Shown: positions 22,958 to 29,658 of the stretch, piece by piece
How positions within the stretch are numbered: the stretch's first letter is position 1
Layout: every line of letters begins with the position of its first letter
Source of the DNA: Streptomyces sp. G44
GTDB taxonomy: Bacteria; Actinomycetota; Actinomycetes; Streptomycetales; Streptomycetaceae
Assembly: GCF_016905445.1 (NCBI RefSeq)
Contig: NZ_JAFEXF010000064.1
Coordinates: 1-35,538, forward strand
DNA: 35,538 nt
Reading direction: 5' to 3'
The notes under the pieces: generated by a model
What the model was told of the DNA's origin: nothing
Databases searched by the model: none
Seen by the model: only the letters and a program-made list of their open reading frames with translations
Made by a program: the position numbers and the translations under genes

Positions 22958-25393
22958 TCAAAACTCTCCCCGGCGTACGCCCGCGTGACTCCCCTCGGAC
23001 ACGCTCCCCTCAGGGCTCCCCTCGGGCCCCGCATGACGCGGAACCGGCCGCTCATGGCGGGGAACCGACTCCTCATGCCCCACCCCGTGCCGCTCCTGCG
23101 CGCGGCGGATCGCACCGGACGGCCACCACGTGACGCGGCCGAGGAGGAGCAGCGCCGCCGGCAGGATCATGACGCGAATCACGAACGCGTCGAGCAGGAC
23201 AGCCGCCGCGAGGACGAAGCCCATCTGCTTCATCTCCAGGATGTGCAGCATCACGAAGCTCGCGAAGACGGTGACCATGACGAGGGCCGCGCTGGTGACC
23301 ACCTTCGCGGAGGAGGCGATGCCGTGGAGGACCGCCTGCCGCGTGGGCACGCCGTTCAGCGCCGCCTCGCGGATCCGGCTGACGACGAAGACCTGGTAGT
23401 CCGTCGAGAGGCCGAACAGGATGACGAAGAGGAAGAGCGGTACGCGCGAGGAGATGCCGTCGAGCGAGACGAAGGAGAGCAGGTCCTCGGCCCAGCGGCC
23501 CTGGAAGACGAGGACGAGCAGTCCGAGCGCGGAGGCGGCGGAGAGCAGGTTGAGCCCGATGCCGAGCAGTCCGAGGACGACCGAGCGGAACGCGTAGACC
23601 GTCATGACGAAGGTCATCAGGAGCAGGAAGCCGAGGACGAGCGGCAGCTTGTCGTTCTGGTGCCGTACGTAGTCCACGCCGCGCGCCACCTCGCCGGTGA
23701 CGGCCGTCTCCACGCCGGGGATCTTGTCGACGGTGGCGGGGAGGTGCCGGTGGCGGAGGCGGTCGAGTGAGGCCTCGGCCTGCTTGGAGTACGTGGCGTG
23801 GCGGGTGTTGAGCTCCAGTGTGGTGGTCCTCCGGTCCTCAGAGGAGCGGAGGAGCGGGGTGTCGGTGTGCTGCTCCTCAGAGGAGCGGAGGAGCGGGGTA
23901 CCGGAGCGCTGCTCCTCAGAGGAGCGGAGGAGCGGCTTACCGGAGCGCCGGTCGTCGGTGGAGTCCGCCACCCGGGCCCCGGCGCCGTCCGCGAAGAGCC
24001 CGTCCGCCCGTGCCGCCCGGTCCAGCTCCCGCAGGGCCCGCCGCACCTCCCCGGACCGGGAGGCCTCGGCCCGCACCACGACCAGGTGCCGCACGCGCAG
24101 CTCCGGGAAGGCCGCGAGCAGCCTGTCGTAGCCCTTCATCGCCGGGATCTCCCGGGAGAAGCTGTCCCGCGCCGGGTTCTTGAGGTTCATGTCCAGCGCG
24201 GGCAGCGCGAGGCCCAGCATGACGAGGACCGACACACCCAGGGTGAGCGCGGGGTGCTTGCGGGCGGGCGTGAGCAGGGCGTGCCAGGCACGGCCGGGCT
24301 CCTTCTCGCCGTACGCGCGTACGGACCTGCCCCGGGCGAGGCGCTTGGCGGCGCGGCGCTCGGTGCGGCGGCCGAGCACGACCAGCAGCGCGGGCAGCAC
24401 AGTGACGGAGCTGACCACGGCGACGGCGACGACCAGGATGGTGCCGGTGGCGAGCGAGTCGAAGATGACGTCGCGGGCCAGGAAGAGCGCGGTGGTGGAG
24501 ACGATCACGGCGAGCCCGGAGACCACGATGGCCCGGCCGGCCGTCGCGGCGGCGGCTTCGACGAGTGCCTCCGAGGTGAGGCGCCCGCCCGCTGCGGCCC
24601 GCTCCTCGCGCTCGCGCTTGAGGTAGAAGAGCGTGTAGTCGACGCCGACGGCCATGCCGATGAGCAGGATCATGCTCATTCCCACGCCGGTGTCGGGCAG
24701 CAGGTGCGAGGCCACCATCGCCAGGCCCATGGTCGCCGTGATCGACGTGATGGCGAGCAGCAGCGGCACGCCGACCATGACGACCGAGCCGAAGACCACG
24801 GCCAGCGTGAGCAAGGTGATGGGCAAAGTGATCGCCTCGGAGAAGGCGAGGTCCTTGCCGCGCTGGTCGTTGACGCCCCTGCTGACGGAGGCGTCGCCGG
24901 TCTCCTCGATCGTCAGCTCCGGATGGTCCTTGGCGGCCTCCTCCGTCTGGGCTCTCAACGGGACGACGTTCTTCTTGCCGTCCTGTTCCGAGCCGTTCAG
25001 TTCCACCGGCACCCGCAGGACCCGCCCGTCCGCCGAGGGCACCGGCTCCGCCACCGAGGCGACCTCCGGCAGGGCCCTCATCCGGGCGGTGACGTCCTTG
25101 ACGGCGGCGTCGGCCGCCGTCTTGTCCAGCGGGCCCGACGCGGCCCGGATCAGTATCTGTTCCGTGGGCCTGAGCTGGACGCCGCCCTCGGCGGCCAGGG
25201 CCTCGGCCCGGCCGGCCTCGCCGACGCGGAAGTCCGCCGAGGTGGCGCTGTTCATGCCGGCGGCGATCCCGGCGCCCAGACACAGCACCACGAAGACCAG
25301 CCACCCCACCACCGCCCGCCACGGGTGCAGCGCACTCCACCGGGCCACGCGCACCGTGGCCGATCGCTTCCTCATGTCCATCCCCGCCCCCAT
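22958..25393 (-). CDS. MMPL/RND-family exporter with a repetitive periplasmic loop
   Basis: An 811-residue membrane protein; the ATG at 25393 is preferred, with 25375 possible. It has the MMPL duplicated plan: helix 1 near HPWRAVVGWLVFVVL, a large extracytoplasmic loop, helices 2-6 with the GMAVGVDYTLFYLKRERE motif, then a second half with FVILFGLSTDYQVFVVSRI, the two proton-relay Asp-Tyr sites. Such proteins export lipids, fatty acids or drugs using proton flow. The second outer loop carries three 13-residue PLLRSSEEQ-type repeats at 23835-23951. The C-terminal tail is long and His/Arg-rich. The divergent ArsR-type gene 206 bp away is probably its regulator. Confidence 0.9.
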   Translation of the reverse strand: MGAGMDMRKRSATVRVARWSALHPWRAVVGWLVFVVLCLGAGIAAGMNSATSADFRVGEAGRAEALAAEGGVQLRPTEQILIRAASGPLDKTAADAAVKDVTARMRALPEVASVAEPVPSADGRVLRVPVELNGSEQDGKKNVVPLRAQTEEAAKDHPELTIEETGDASVSRGVNDQRGKDLAFSEAITLPITLLTLAVVFGSVVMVGVPLLLAITSITATMGLAMVASHLLPDTGVGMSMILLIGMAVGVDYTLFYLKREREERAAAGGRLTSEALVEAAAATAGRAIVVSGLAVIVSTTALFLARDVIFDSLATGTILVVAVAVVSSVTVLPALLVVLGRRTERRAAKRLARGRSVRAYGEKEPGRAWHALLTPARKHPALTLGVSVLVMLGLALPALDMNLKNPARDSFSREIPAMKGYDRLLAAFPELRVRHLVVVRAEASRSGEVRRALRELDRAARADGLFADGAGARVADSTDDRRSGKPLLRSSEEQRSGTPLLRSSEEQHTDTPLLRSSEDRRTTTLELNTRHATYSKQAEASLDRLRHRHLPATVDKIPGVETAVTGEVARGVDYVRHQNDKLPLVLGFLLLMTFVMTVYAFRSVVLGLLGIGLNLLSAASALGLLVLVFQGRWAEDLLSFVSLDGISSRVPLFLFVILFGLSTDYQVFVVSRIREAALNGVPTRQAVLHGIASSAKVVTSAALVMVTVFASFVMLHILEMKQMGFVLAAAVLLDAFVIRVMILPAALLLLGRVTWWPSGAIRRAQERHGVGHEESVPRHERPVPRHAGPEGSPEGSVSEGSHAGVRRGEF
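23835..23951. repeat. Three tandem 39-bp repeats with internal palindromes
   Basis: Three in-frame 39-bp units inside the MMPL gene share an identical first 23 bp; the remaining 16 bp vary. Each unit contains CTCCTC-A-GAGGAG, a perfect palindrome, followed by the direct element CGGAGGAGCGG. They encode the 13-residue unit PLLRSSEEQRSGT. Confidence 0.88.
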
Positions 25394-25430
25394 CACGTGC
25401 ACTTCGCCGCGGCTGTCGCTGTCGCTGCCG

Positions 25431-25545
25431 CTGTCATGTGTAAGTGGAGACTGACAGGTGAAGGAATGGGGCGTCAACTGTCACACCGAACCGTCGGAGC
25501 ACGGATTGACAGCGGAACCCGCCATGCGTAAGCCTTGACTGACAG
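25431..25545. promoter_or_regulatory. Divergent promoter/operator region with five TGACAG half-sites
   Basis: TGACAG or its complement occurs at 25431-25436 (inverted), 25452-25457, 25479-25484 (inverted), 25507-25512 and 25540-25545, between the MMPL gene and the ArsR-type gene. The copy at 25507 overlaps a consensus TTGACA -35 (25506-25511), with TAAGCC at 25529 after a 17-bp spacer, reading toward the regulator. Paired inverted half-sites over a promoter are what an autoregulating ArsR-type repressor would use. Confidence 0.5.
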
Positions 25546-25599
25546 GGCGGGGGCCCGACAGGGGCCGAAAGCCAGCAGGAACCAGCGCGAAGGCGGACC

Positions 25600-25932
25600 A
25601 TGGACAGCGAGGAGCTCCTGGCTTTTCTCGCGGCGGTCGGCCACGCGCAGCGCATCCGGATCATCAGCGAGCTCGCCTCCGGACAGCTGTACGTCAGTGA
25701 ACTGGCCCGTCGGCTCGGGGTGTCCCGCCCCCTGCTCTACATGCACCTCGAACGCATGGAGAAGGCAGGCCTCGTCGTCGGCCGCCTGGAGCTGTCCGAC
25801 GACGGCAAGGCGCTCAAGTACTTCGAACTGGCGCCGTTCGACGTGCGGTTGAACGTGGATACGATCTCCGCGGCCGTCCGGCAGGGCCGGACGGGCGACG
25901 ACGGACAGCAATCGGACAGAGGGACGCCCTAG
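25600..25932 (+). CDS. ArsR-type winged-helix transcriptional regulator
   Basis: A 110-residue protein; ATG preceded by AAGGCGG. The winged-helix pattern is clear: helix pairs in HAQRIRIISELASGQLYVSE, recognition helix region LARRLGVSRPLLYMHLERME, then a wing (LVVGRLELSDDGKALKYFEL). No Cys is present, so the classic metal-binding Cys motif of ArsR/SmtB is absent and any ligand is unlikely to be a thiophilic metal. It diverges from the MMPL exporter, which it probably represses, and its stop overlaps the next start by one base (TAGTG), so the following small membrane protein is translationally coupled to it. Confidence 0.88.
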   Translation: MDSEELLAFLAAVGHAQRIRIISELASGQLYVSELARRLGVSRPLLYMHLERMEKAGLVVGRLELSDDGKALKYFELAPFDVRLNVDTISAAVRQGRTGDDGQQSDRGTP

Positions 25933-26171
25933 TGGACGACGTGATCATCCCGGTCGCATTTTTCCTGATACTCGCCGGCGCGGTCGTCGCCGTCGCCTAC
26001 TTCCAGACGCAGCGCAACCGCGAGCGCGACCGGCAGTACGCGCAGGCCATGCAGGAGTACCGCGAGGCCGTCGAACGCGCCAGGTCGGAGCAGGAGGCGA
26101 CCCGTCTCCAGCTCATGGAGCTCGGCCACCGGCTCAAGACCGTCGAGGGCCTGCTGCGCAGCGTGGACTGA
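25932..26171 (+). CDS. Small single-pass membrane protein with coiled coil
   Basis: A 79-residue protein starting at a GTG that overlaps the regulator's stop by one base. Residues 4-24 form one membrane helix (VIIPVAFFLILAGAVVAVAYF). The rest is charged and helical (RERDRQYAQAMQEYREAVER), ending in LKTVEGLLRSVD, a coiled coil facing the cytosol. I do not recognise a named family. Coupling to the regulator suggests a shared function, perhaps with the MMPL exporter. Confidence 0.8.
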   Translation: MDDVIIPVAFFLILAGAVVAVAYFQTQRNRERDRQYAQAMQEYREAVERARSEQEATRLQLMELGHRLKTVEGLLRSVD

Positions 26172-26234
26172 GCCCGCGGCCCATCCGTCCGGCAGGTGCA
26201 CGGGGGTGCCCTCCACGGACCGCGCGTGTGTAGC

Positions 26235-26264
26235 TTGGGCTCCGGTCTGAGACGCTTTTACCGT
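26235..26264 (+). promoter_or_regulatory. Possible promoter of the trkA pair
   Basis: TTGGGC at 26235 and TACCGT at 26259 are separated by 18 bp, 43 bp before the first trkA GTG, which has its own GGAAGG ribosome binding site. The -35 match is modest. Confidence 0.3.
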
Positions 26265-26306
26265 TCAGCCTGAGCACAGAGTATTGACACAGCCGGAAGG
26301 ACGGTC

Positions 26307-26975
26307 GTGCACATCGTCATCATGGGCTGCGGGAGAGTCGGTTCCGCTCTCGCGCAGACCCTGGAACAACAGGGGCACACGGTCGCCGTGGTCGACCAGG
26401 ACCCCACGGCCTTCCGCCGCCTGGGCTCCGGGTTCGGCGGCCGCCGCGTCACCGGCGTCGGCTTCGACCAGGACACCCTGCGCGAGGCCGGCATCGAGGA
26501 GGCGGGCGCCTTCGCCGCCGTCAGCAGCGGCGACAACTCGAACATCATCGCCGCGCGGGTCGCCCGCGAGATGTTCGGCATCGAGAACGTCGCGGCCCGC
26601 ATCTACGACCCCCGCCGCGCCGAGGTCTACCAGCGCCTGGGCATCCCCACGGTCGCCACGGTCCGCTGGACCGCCGACCAGATGCTGCGCCGCCTGCTCC
26701 CCTCGGGCGCCGAGCCGCTGTGGCGCGACCCCACCGGCGGCGTGCAGCTCGCCGAGGTGCACGCCTCCGAGGCCTGGATCGGGCACAAGATCAGCCGGCT
26801 CCAGGAGGAGACCGGCGTCCGCGTGGCCTTCCTCACCCGGCTGGGTGAGGCGGTCCTGCCGACCTCGCAGACGGTCCTCCAGGAGGGCGACCTGGTGCAC
26901 GTGATGATGCGCACCGATCAGGTCGACAAGGTCGAAGCGGCGTTCGCCGAAGGCCCCGAGGAGGGCGGTCACTGA
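26307..26975 (+). CDS. TrkA/RCK potassium-uptake regulator 1 (CeoC-like)
   Basis: A 222-residue cytosolic protein; GTG with GGAAGG six bases upstream. The N-terminal RCK Rossmann fold has the nucleotide motif MGCGRVGSALAQTL and the acidic end of beta2 (VVDQDPTAF). An RCK_C lobe follows from about residue 135 (WIGHKISRLQEETGVRVAF). These proteins gate K+ transporters in response to NAD(H), ATP or c-di-AMP. The gene overlaps the next trkA by one base (TGATG), the usual actinobacterial pair. No Trk/Ktr channel gene is present, so the KimA-like permease about 3.4 kb away is a candidate partner. Confidence 0.92.
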   Translation: MHIVIMGCGRVGSALAQTLEQQGHTVAVVDQDPTAFRRLGSGFGGRRVTGVGFDQDTLREAGIEEAGAFAAVSSGDNSNIIAARVAREMFGIENVAARIYDPRRAEVYQRLGIPTVATVRWTADQMLRRLLPSGAEPLWRDPTGGVQLAEVHASEAWIGHKISRLQEETGVRVAFLTRLGEAVLPTSQTVLQEGDLVHVMMRTDQVDKVEAAFAEGPEEGGH

Positions 26976-27652
26976 TGAGGGTCGCCATTGCCGGAGCCGG
27001 TGCGGTGGGTCGCTCCATCGCCGGCGAGCTCCTGGAGAACGGCCACGAGGTCCTTCTCGTCGACAAGGCGCCGACGGCGATCTCCGTCGAGCGCGTCCCG
27101 CAGGCCGAGTGGCTGCTCGCCGACGCCTGCGAGATCACCTCCCTCGACGAGGCCGCGCTCCAGCGCTGCAACGTCGTGATCGCCGCGACCGGCGACGACA
27201 AGGTCAACCTCGTCGTCTCCCTGCTCGCCAAGACGGAGTACGGCGTCCCGCGGGTCGTCGCCCGTGTGAACAACCCCAAGAACGAGTGGCTCTTCAACGA
27301 GTCGTGGGGCGTCGACGTCGCGGTCTCCACGCCGCGCCTGATGTCCGCCCTCGTCGAGGAGGCGGTGAGCGTCGGCGACCTCGTCCGGCTGCTGCGCTTC
27401 AGCCACGGCGACGCGAACCTCGTGGAGCTGACGCTGCCGCCCGAGTCGGCCCTCGCGGGCACGCGGGTCGGTGACGTGCTGTGGCCCGAGGACACGTCGC
27501 TGGTGACGATCATCCGGGGTACGCGCGTTCTGGCGCCGACGCCGGACGACTCCCTGGAGGCCGGTGACGAGCTTCTCTTCGTCGCCGCGCAGGCGCGTGA
27601 GGAGCAGCTGGAGGACCTGCTCTCGGTGCGCCGGGACGACGCGGTGGGCTAG
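26975..27652 (+). CDS. TrkA/RCK potassium-uptake regulator 2 (CeoB-like)
   Basis: A 225-residue protein whose ATG overlaps the stop of the previous gene. The Rossmann motif is IAGAGAVGRSIAGELL, with the acidic beta2 end LLVDKAP and a conserved VARVNNPKNEWLFNESWGVD segment. An RCK_C lobe covers residues 140-215 (LVELTLPPESALAGTRVGD). It probably forms a hetero-complex with the first trkA product. The gene ends at the perfect bidirectional terminator. Confidence 0.92.
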   Translation: MRVAIAGAGAVGRSIAGELLENGHEVLLVDKAPTAISVERVPQAEWLLADACEITSLDEAALQRCNVVIAATGDDKVNLVVSLLAKTEYGVPRVVARVNNPKNEWLFNESWGVDVAVSTPRLMSALVEEAVSVGDLVRLLRFSHGDANLVELTLPPESALAGTRVGDVLWPEDTSLVTIIRGTRVLAPTPDDSLEAGDELLFVAAQAREEQLEDLLSVRRDDAVG

Positions 27653-27663
27653 CCGCCGCGGCA

Positions 27664-27713
27664 GTACGCGGATGGGGGCGCCCGGTGAGTACCGGGCGCC
27701 CCCATCCGCGTAC
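27664..27713. terminator. Perfect 23-bp bidirectional terminator
   Basis: The two 23-base arms (27664-27686 and 27691-27713) are exact complements around a four-base GAGT loop. They lie between the convergent trkA and DUF3159 genes, 12 bp after one stop and 9 bp after the other. This is a very stable hairpin serving both transcripts. Confidence 0.93.
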
Positions 27714-27721
27714 GCCATCTG

Positions 27722-28462
27722 TTACGGGGCGCCGCGCTCCGCCTCCGCCTTCTCGGCGGCCTCCGCCTTCTCCGCCGCTTCCATCTCCGCGAAGACGTCG
27801 ATCGGCGGCGGGGCCTTCGCCAGGAAGACCCAGGTCAGGTAGACGGCGAGCAGGAACGGCGGGATCTTCAGGGCGACCAGGACCCAGCCGAACTGCGTCG
27901 TGTCCGCCCACCAGTACAGCGGGAACAGGATCGCGCACTTGGCGAGCAGGATCAGGCCCCAGGCCCAGCTGGCCTTCGCGTACGCCTTCTTGCGGCCGGG
28001 GTTGCGGGTGCGCCAGGAGAGGTTCTCCTTGAAGACCGGGCCGAGGATGAGGCCGATCAGGGGGACGCCCGCGAGGGTCGTGATGATGTAGGCCAGGGCG
28101 AGGCCCAGGGTGTAGAGCATGCCCGGCAGGTAGAAGTCCTTGGCGTTGCCGGTCATCATCGCGAAGACCACGCCGAAGGCGACCCCGAAGACACCGCTGA
28201 AGGCGTGCTTGACGGTGTCCTTCATGACCAGGCGGACCACCACGAGCACCAGGGACACCGCGAGGGCCGCGATGGCCGACATGTGCAGGTCCTTGTTGAC
28301 CGTGAAGATGGTCACGAAGAGCAGGCCGGGAACGACCGTCTCCACCATGCCCCGCACGCCGCCGAAGGCCTCGAAGAGGGCTGCCTCGGTCACGGCCCTG
28401 GAATCGGACGCGGTCTGCTGGTCCGCGTTCCCCTGGTCCGTCGGCTTGTCGAGGGACGTCAC
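27722..28462 (-). CDS. DUF3159 membrane protein
   Basis: A 246-residue protein; GTG at 28462 behind GGGAG, three bases after the OB-fold stop. About six membrane helices are visible (PGLLFVTIFTV, AIAALAVSLVLVVVRLV, FGVAFGVVFAMM, YTLGLALAYIITTL and others). Conserved DUF3159 stretches include FEAFGGVRGMVETVVPGL and KENLSWRTRNPGRKKAY. The C-terminus is Ala/Glu-rich (EKAEAAEKAEAE). DUF3159 is an actinobacterial family without established function, normally found beside the OB-fold and trkA genes as here. Confidence 0.9.
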   Translation of the reverse strand: MTSLDKPTDQGNADQQTASDSRAVTEAALFEAFGGVRGMVETVVPGLLFVTIFTVNKDLHMSAIAALAVSLVLVVVRLVMKDTVKHAFSGVFGVAFGVVFAMMTGNAKDFYLPGMLYTLGLALAYIITTLAGVPLIGLILGPVFKENLSWRTRNPGRKKAYAKASWAWGLILLAKCAILFPLYWWADTTQFGWVLVALKIPPFLLAVYLTWVFLAKAPPPIDVFAEMEAAEKAEAAEKAEAERGAP

Positions 28463-28465
28463 CGG

Positions 28466-28864
28466 CTACTCCCGTCCGAGCGGTCTGAGTTCGTATTTGG
28501 GGTTGAAGAGCACCCGGCGGCCGCGGCTCATCGAGATCCGGCCCGAGGCGATCAGCTTGCGCCCCGGCTCGATCCCGACGATGGAGCGCCTGCCGAGCCA
28601 CACCACGTCCAGCGCCGCGGAGCCGTCGAACAGCTCGGCCTCCAGCGCGGGGACGCCGGCGCGTGGTCGCAGGGTGACCGTGCGCAAGGTACCAGTAACG
28701 GTGACTATCTGGCGGTCCTGACAGTCCCCGATGCGGACACAGCCCGCGGTCTCGGAGTCCTCCCGCAGCTCCTCCGACTCCAGATCCTCCTGGGAGGAGG
28801 ACAGTCGGTCGAGCAGGCGCCGGAAACGGCCTGCCGGCTTTTCGGAACCAGGAACAGCACTCAT
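28466..28864 (-). CDS. OB-fold nucleic-acid-binding domain protein
   Basis: A 132-residue protein. After a charged N-terminus (FRRLLDRLSSSQEDLES) comes an OB-fold barrel: RQIVTVTGTLRTVTLRP, ALEAELFDGSAALDVVWLG, and a closing strand ISMSRGRRVLFNPKYEL. The pattern resembles the OB domain of RecG and aspartyl-tRNA synthetase types. A TAGGCT -10 box eight bases before the ATG suggests a leaderless mRNA. It is translated just ahead of DUF3159 in one operon. Confidence 0.88.
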   Translation of the reverse strand: MSAVPGSEKPAGRFRRLLDRLSSSQEDLESEELREDSETAGCVRIGDCQDRQIVTVTGTLRTVTLRPRAGVPALEAELFDGSAALDVVWLGRRSIVGIEPGRKLIASGRISMSRGRRVLFNPKYELRPLGRE

Positions 28865-28942
28865 ACAAGAAGCCTACCGGGGGGTGCCGACACCGGAGCC
28901 AGGGGTGCGCTCACCTGTCCGCATGCCCGCTCACACAGGAGT

Positions 28943-29626
28943 TCAACGCTCGAAGCGGTAGCCCATCCCCGGCTCCGTGATGAAGTGCCGCGGATGGGCC
29001 GGGTCCGCCTCCAGCTTGCGGCGCAGCTGCGCCATGTAGACGCGCAGATAGTTGGTCTCCGTGCCGTAGGAGGGGCCCCAGACCTCCTGGAGCAGCTGTT
29101 TCTGGCTGACAAGGCGGCCGGTGTTGCGCACCAGGACCTCCAGCAGATGCCACTCGGTCGGGGTCAGGCGTACGTCGCGGCCGTCGCGGTTGACCTTCTT
29201 GGCGGCCAGGTCGACGGAGAAGTCCTCGGTGTCGACCATGATGTCGTCCTCGCCCGCCCCCGTGGGTTCGGCCCTGCGGACGGCGGCGCGCAGGCGGGCC
29301 AGGAGCTCGTCCATGCCGAAGGGCTTGGTGACGTAGTCGTCGGCGCCCGCGTCGAGTGCCTCGACCTTCTCGTCCGAGCTGTGCCGGGCGGAGAGCACCA
29401 GGATCGGGACGCGCGTCCAGCCGCGCAGGCCCCTGATGACCTCCACGCCGTCCATGTCGGGCAGCCCGAGGTCGAGCACGATGACGTCGGGGTGGCGGGC
29501 GGCGGCCAGTTGCAGCGCCGTGGCGCCGTCGGACGCCGCGTCCACCTCGTACTTGCGCGCCTTCAAATTGATCACGAGGGCGCGTACGATCTGCGGCTCG
29601 TCGTCGACCACGAGCACCCGGGTCAT
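28943..29626 (-). CDS. kdpE: KdpE response regulator
   Basis: A 227-residue OmpR-type regulator. The true start is the ATG at 29626 (MTRVLVVDDEPQIV); the long frame running on to 30301 is the shadow of kdpD. The receiver domain has D8/D9, phospho-acceptor D52 (VIVLDLGLPD), the LSA element and K101 (DDYVTKPFG). The winged helix (about 128-227) has LTPTEWHLLEVLVRNTGRLV and the TNYLRVYMAQLRRKLE recognition region. KdpE activates K+-uptake genes at low K+. The gene lies 32 bp downstream of kdpD in one operon. No kdpFABC is in the window, so its targets may be elsewhere or include the nearby potassium genes. Confidence 0.95.
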   Translation of the reverse strand: MTRVLVVDDEPQIVRALVINLKARKYEVDAASDGATALQLAAARHPDVIVLDLGLPDMDGVEVIRGLRGWTRVPILVLSARHSSDEKVEALDAGADDYVTKPFGMDELLARLRAAVRRAEPTGAGEDDIMVDTEDFSVDLAAKKVNRDGRDVRLTPTEWHLLEVLVRNTGRLVSQKQLLQEVWGPSYGTETNYLRVYMAQLRRKLEADPAHPRHFITEPGMGYRFER

Positions 29627-29658
29627 GCCGGCCTGCCTTTCTGGGGTCTGGTTCGGGG

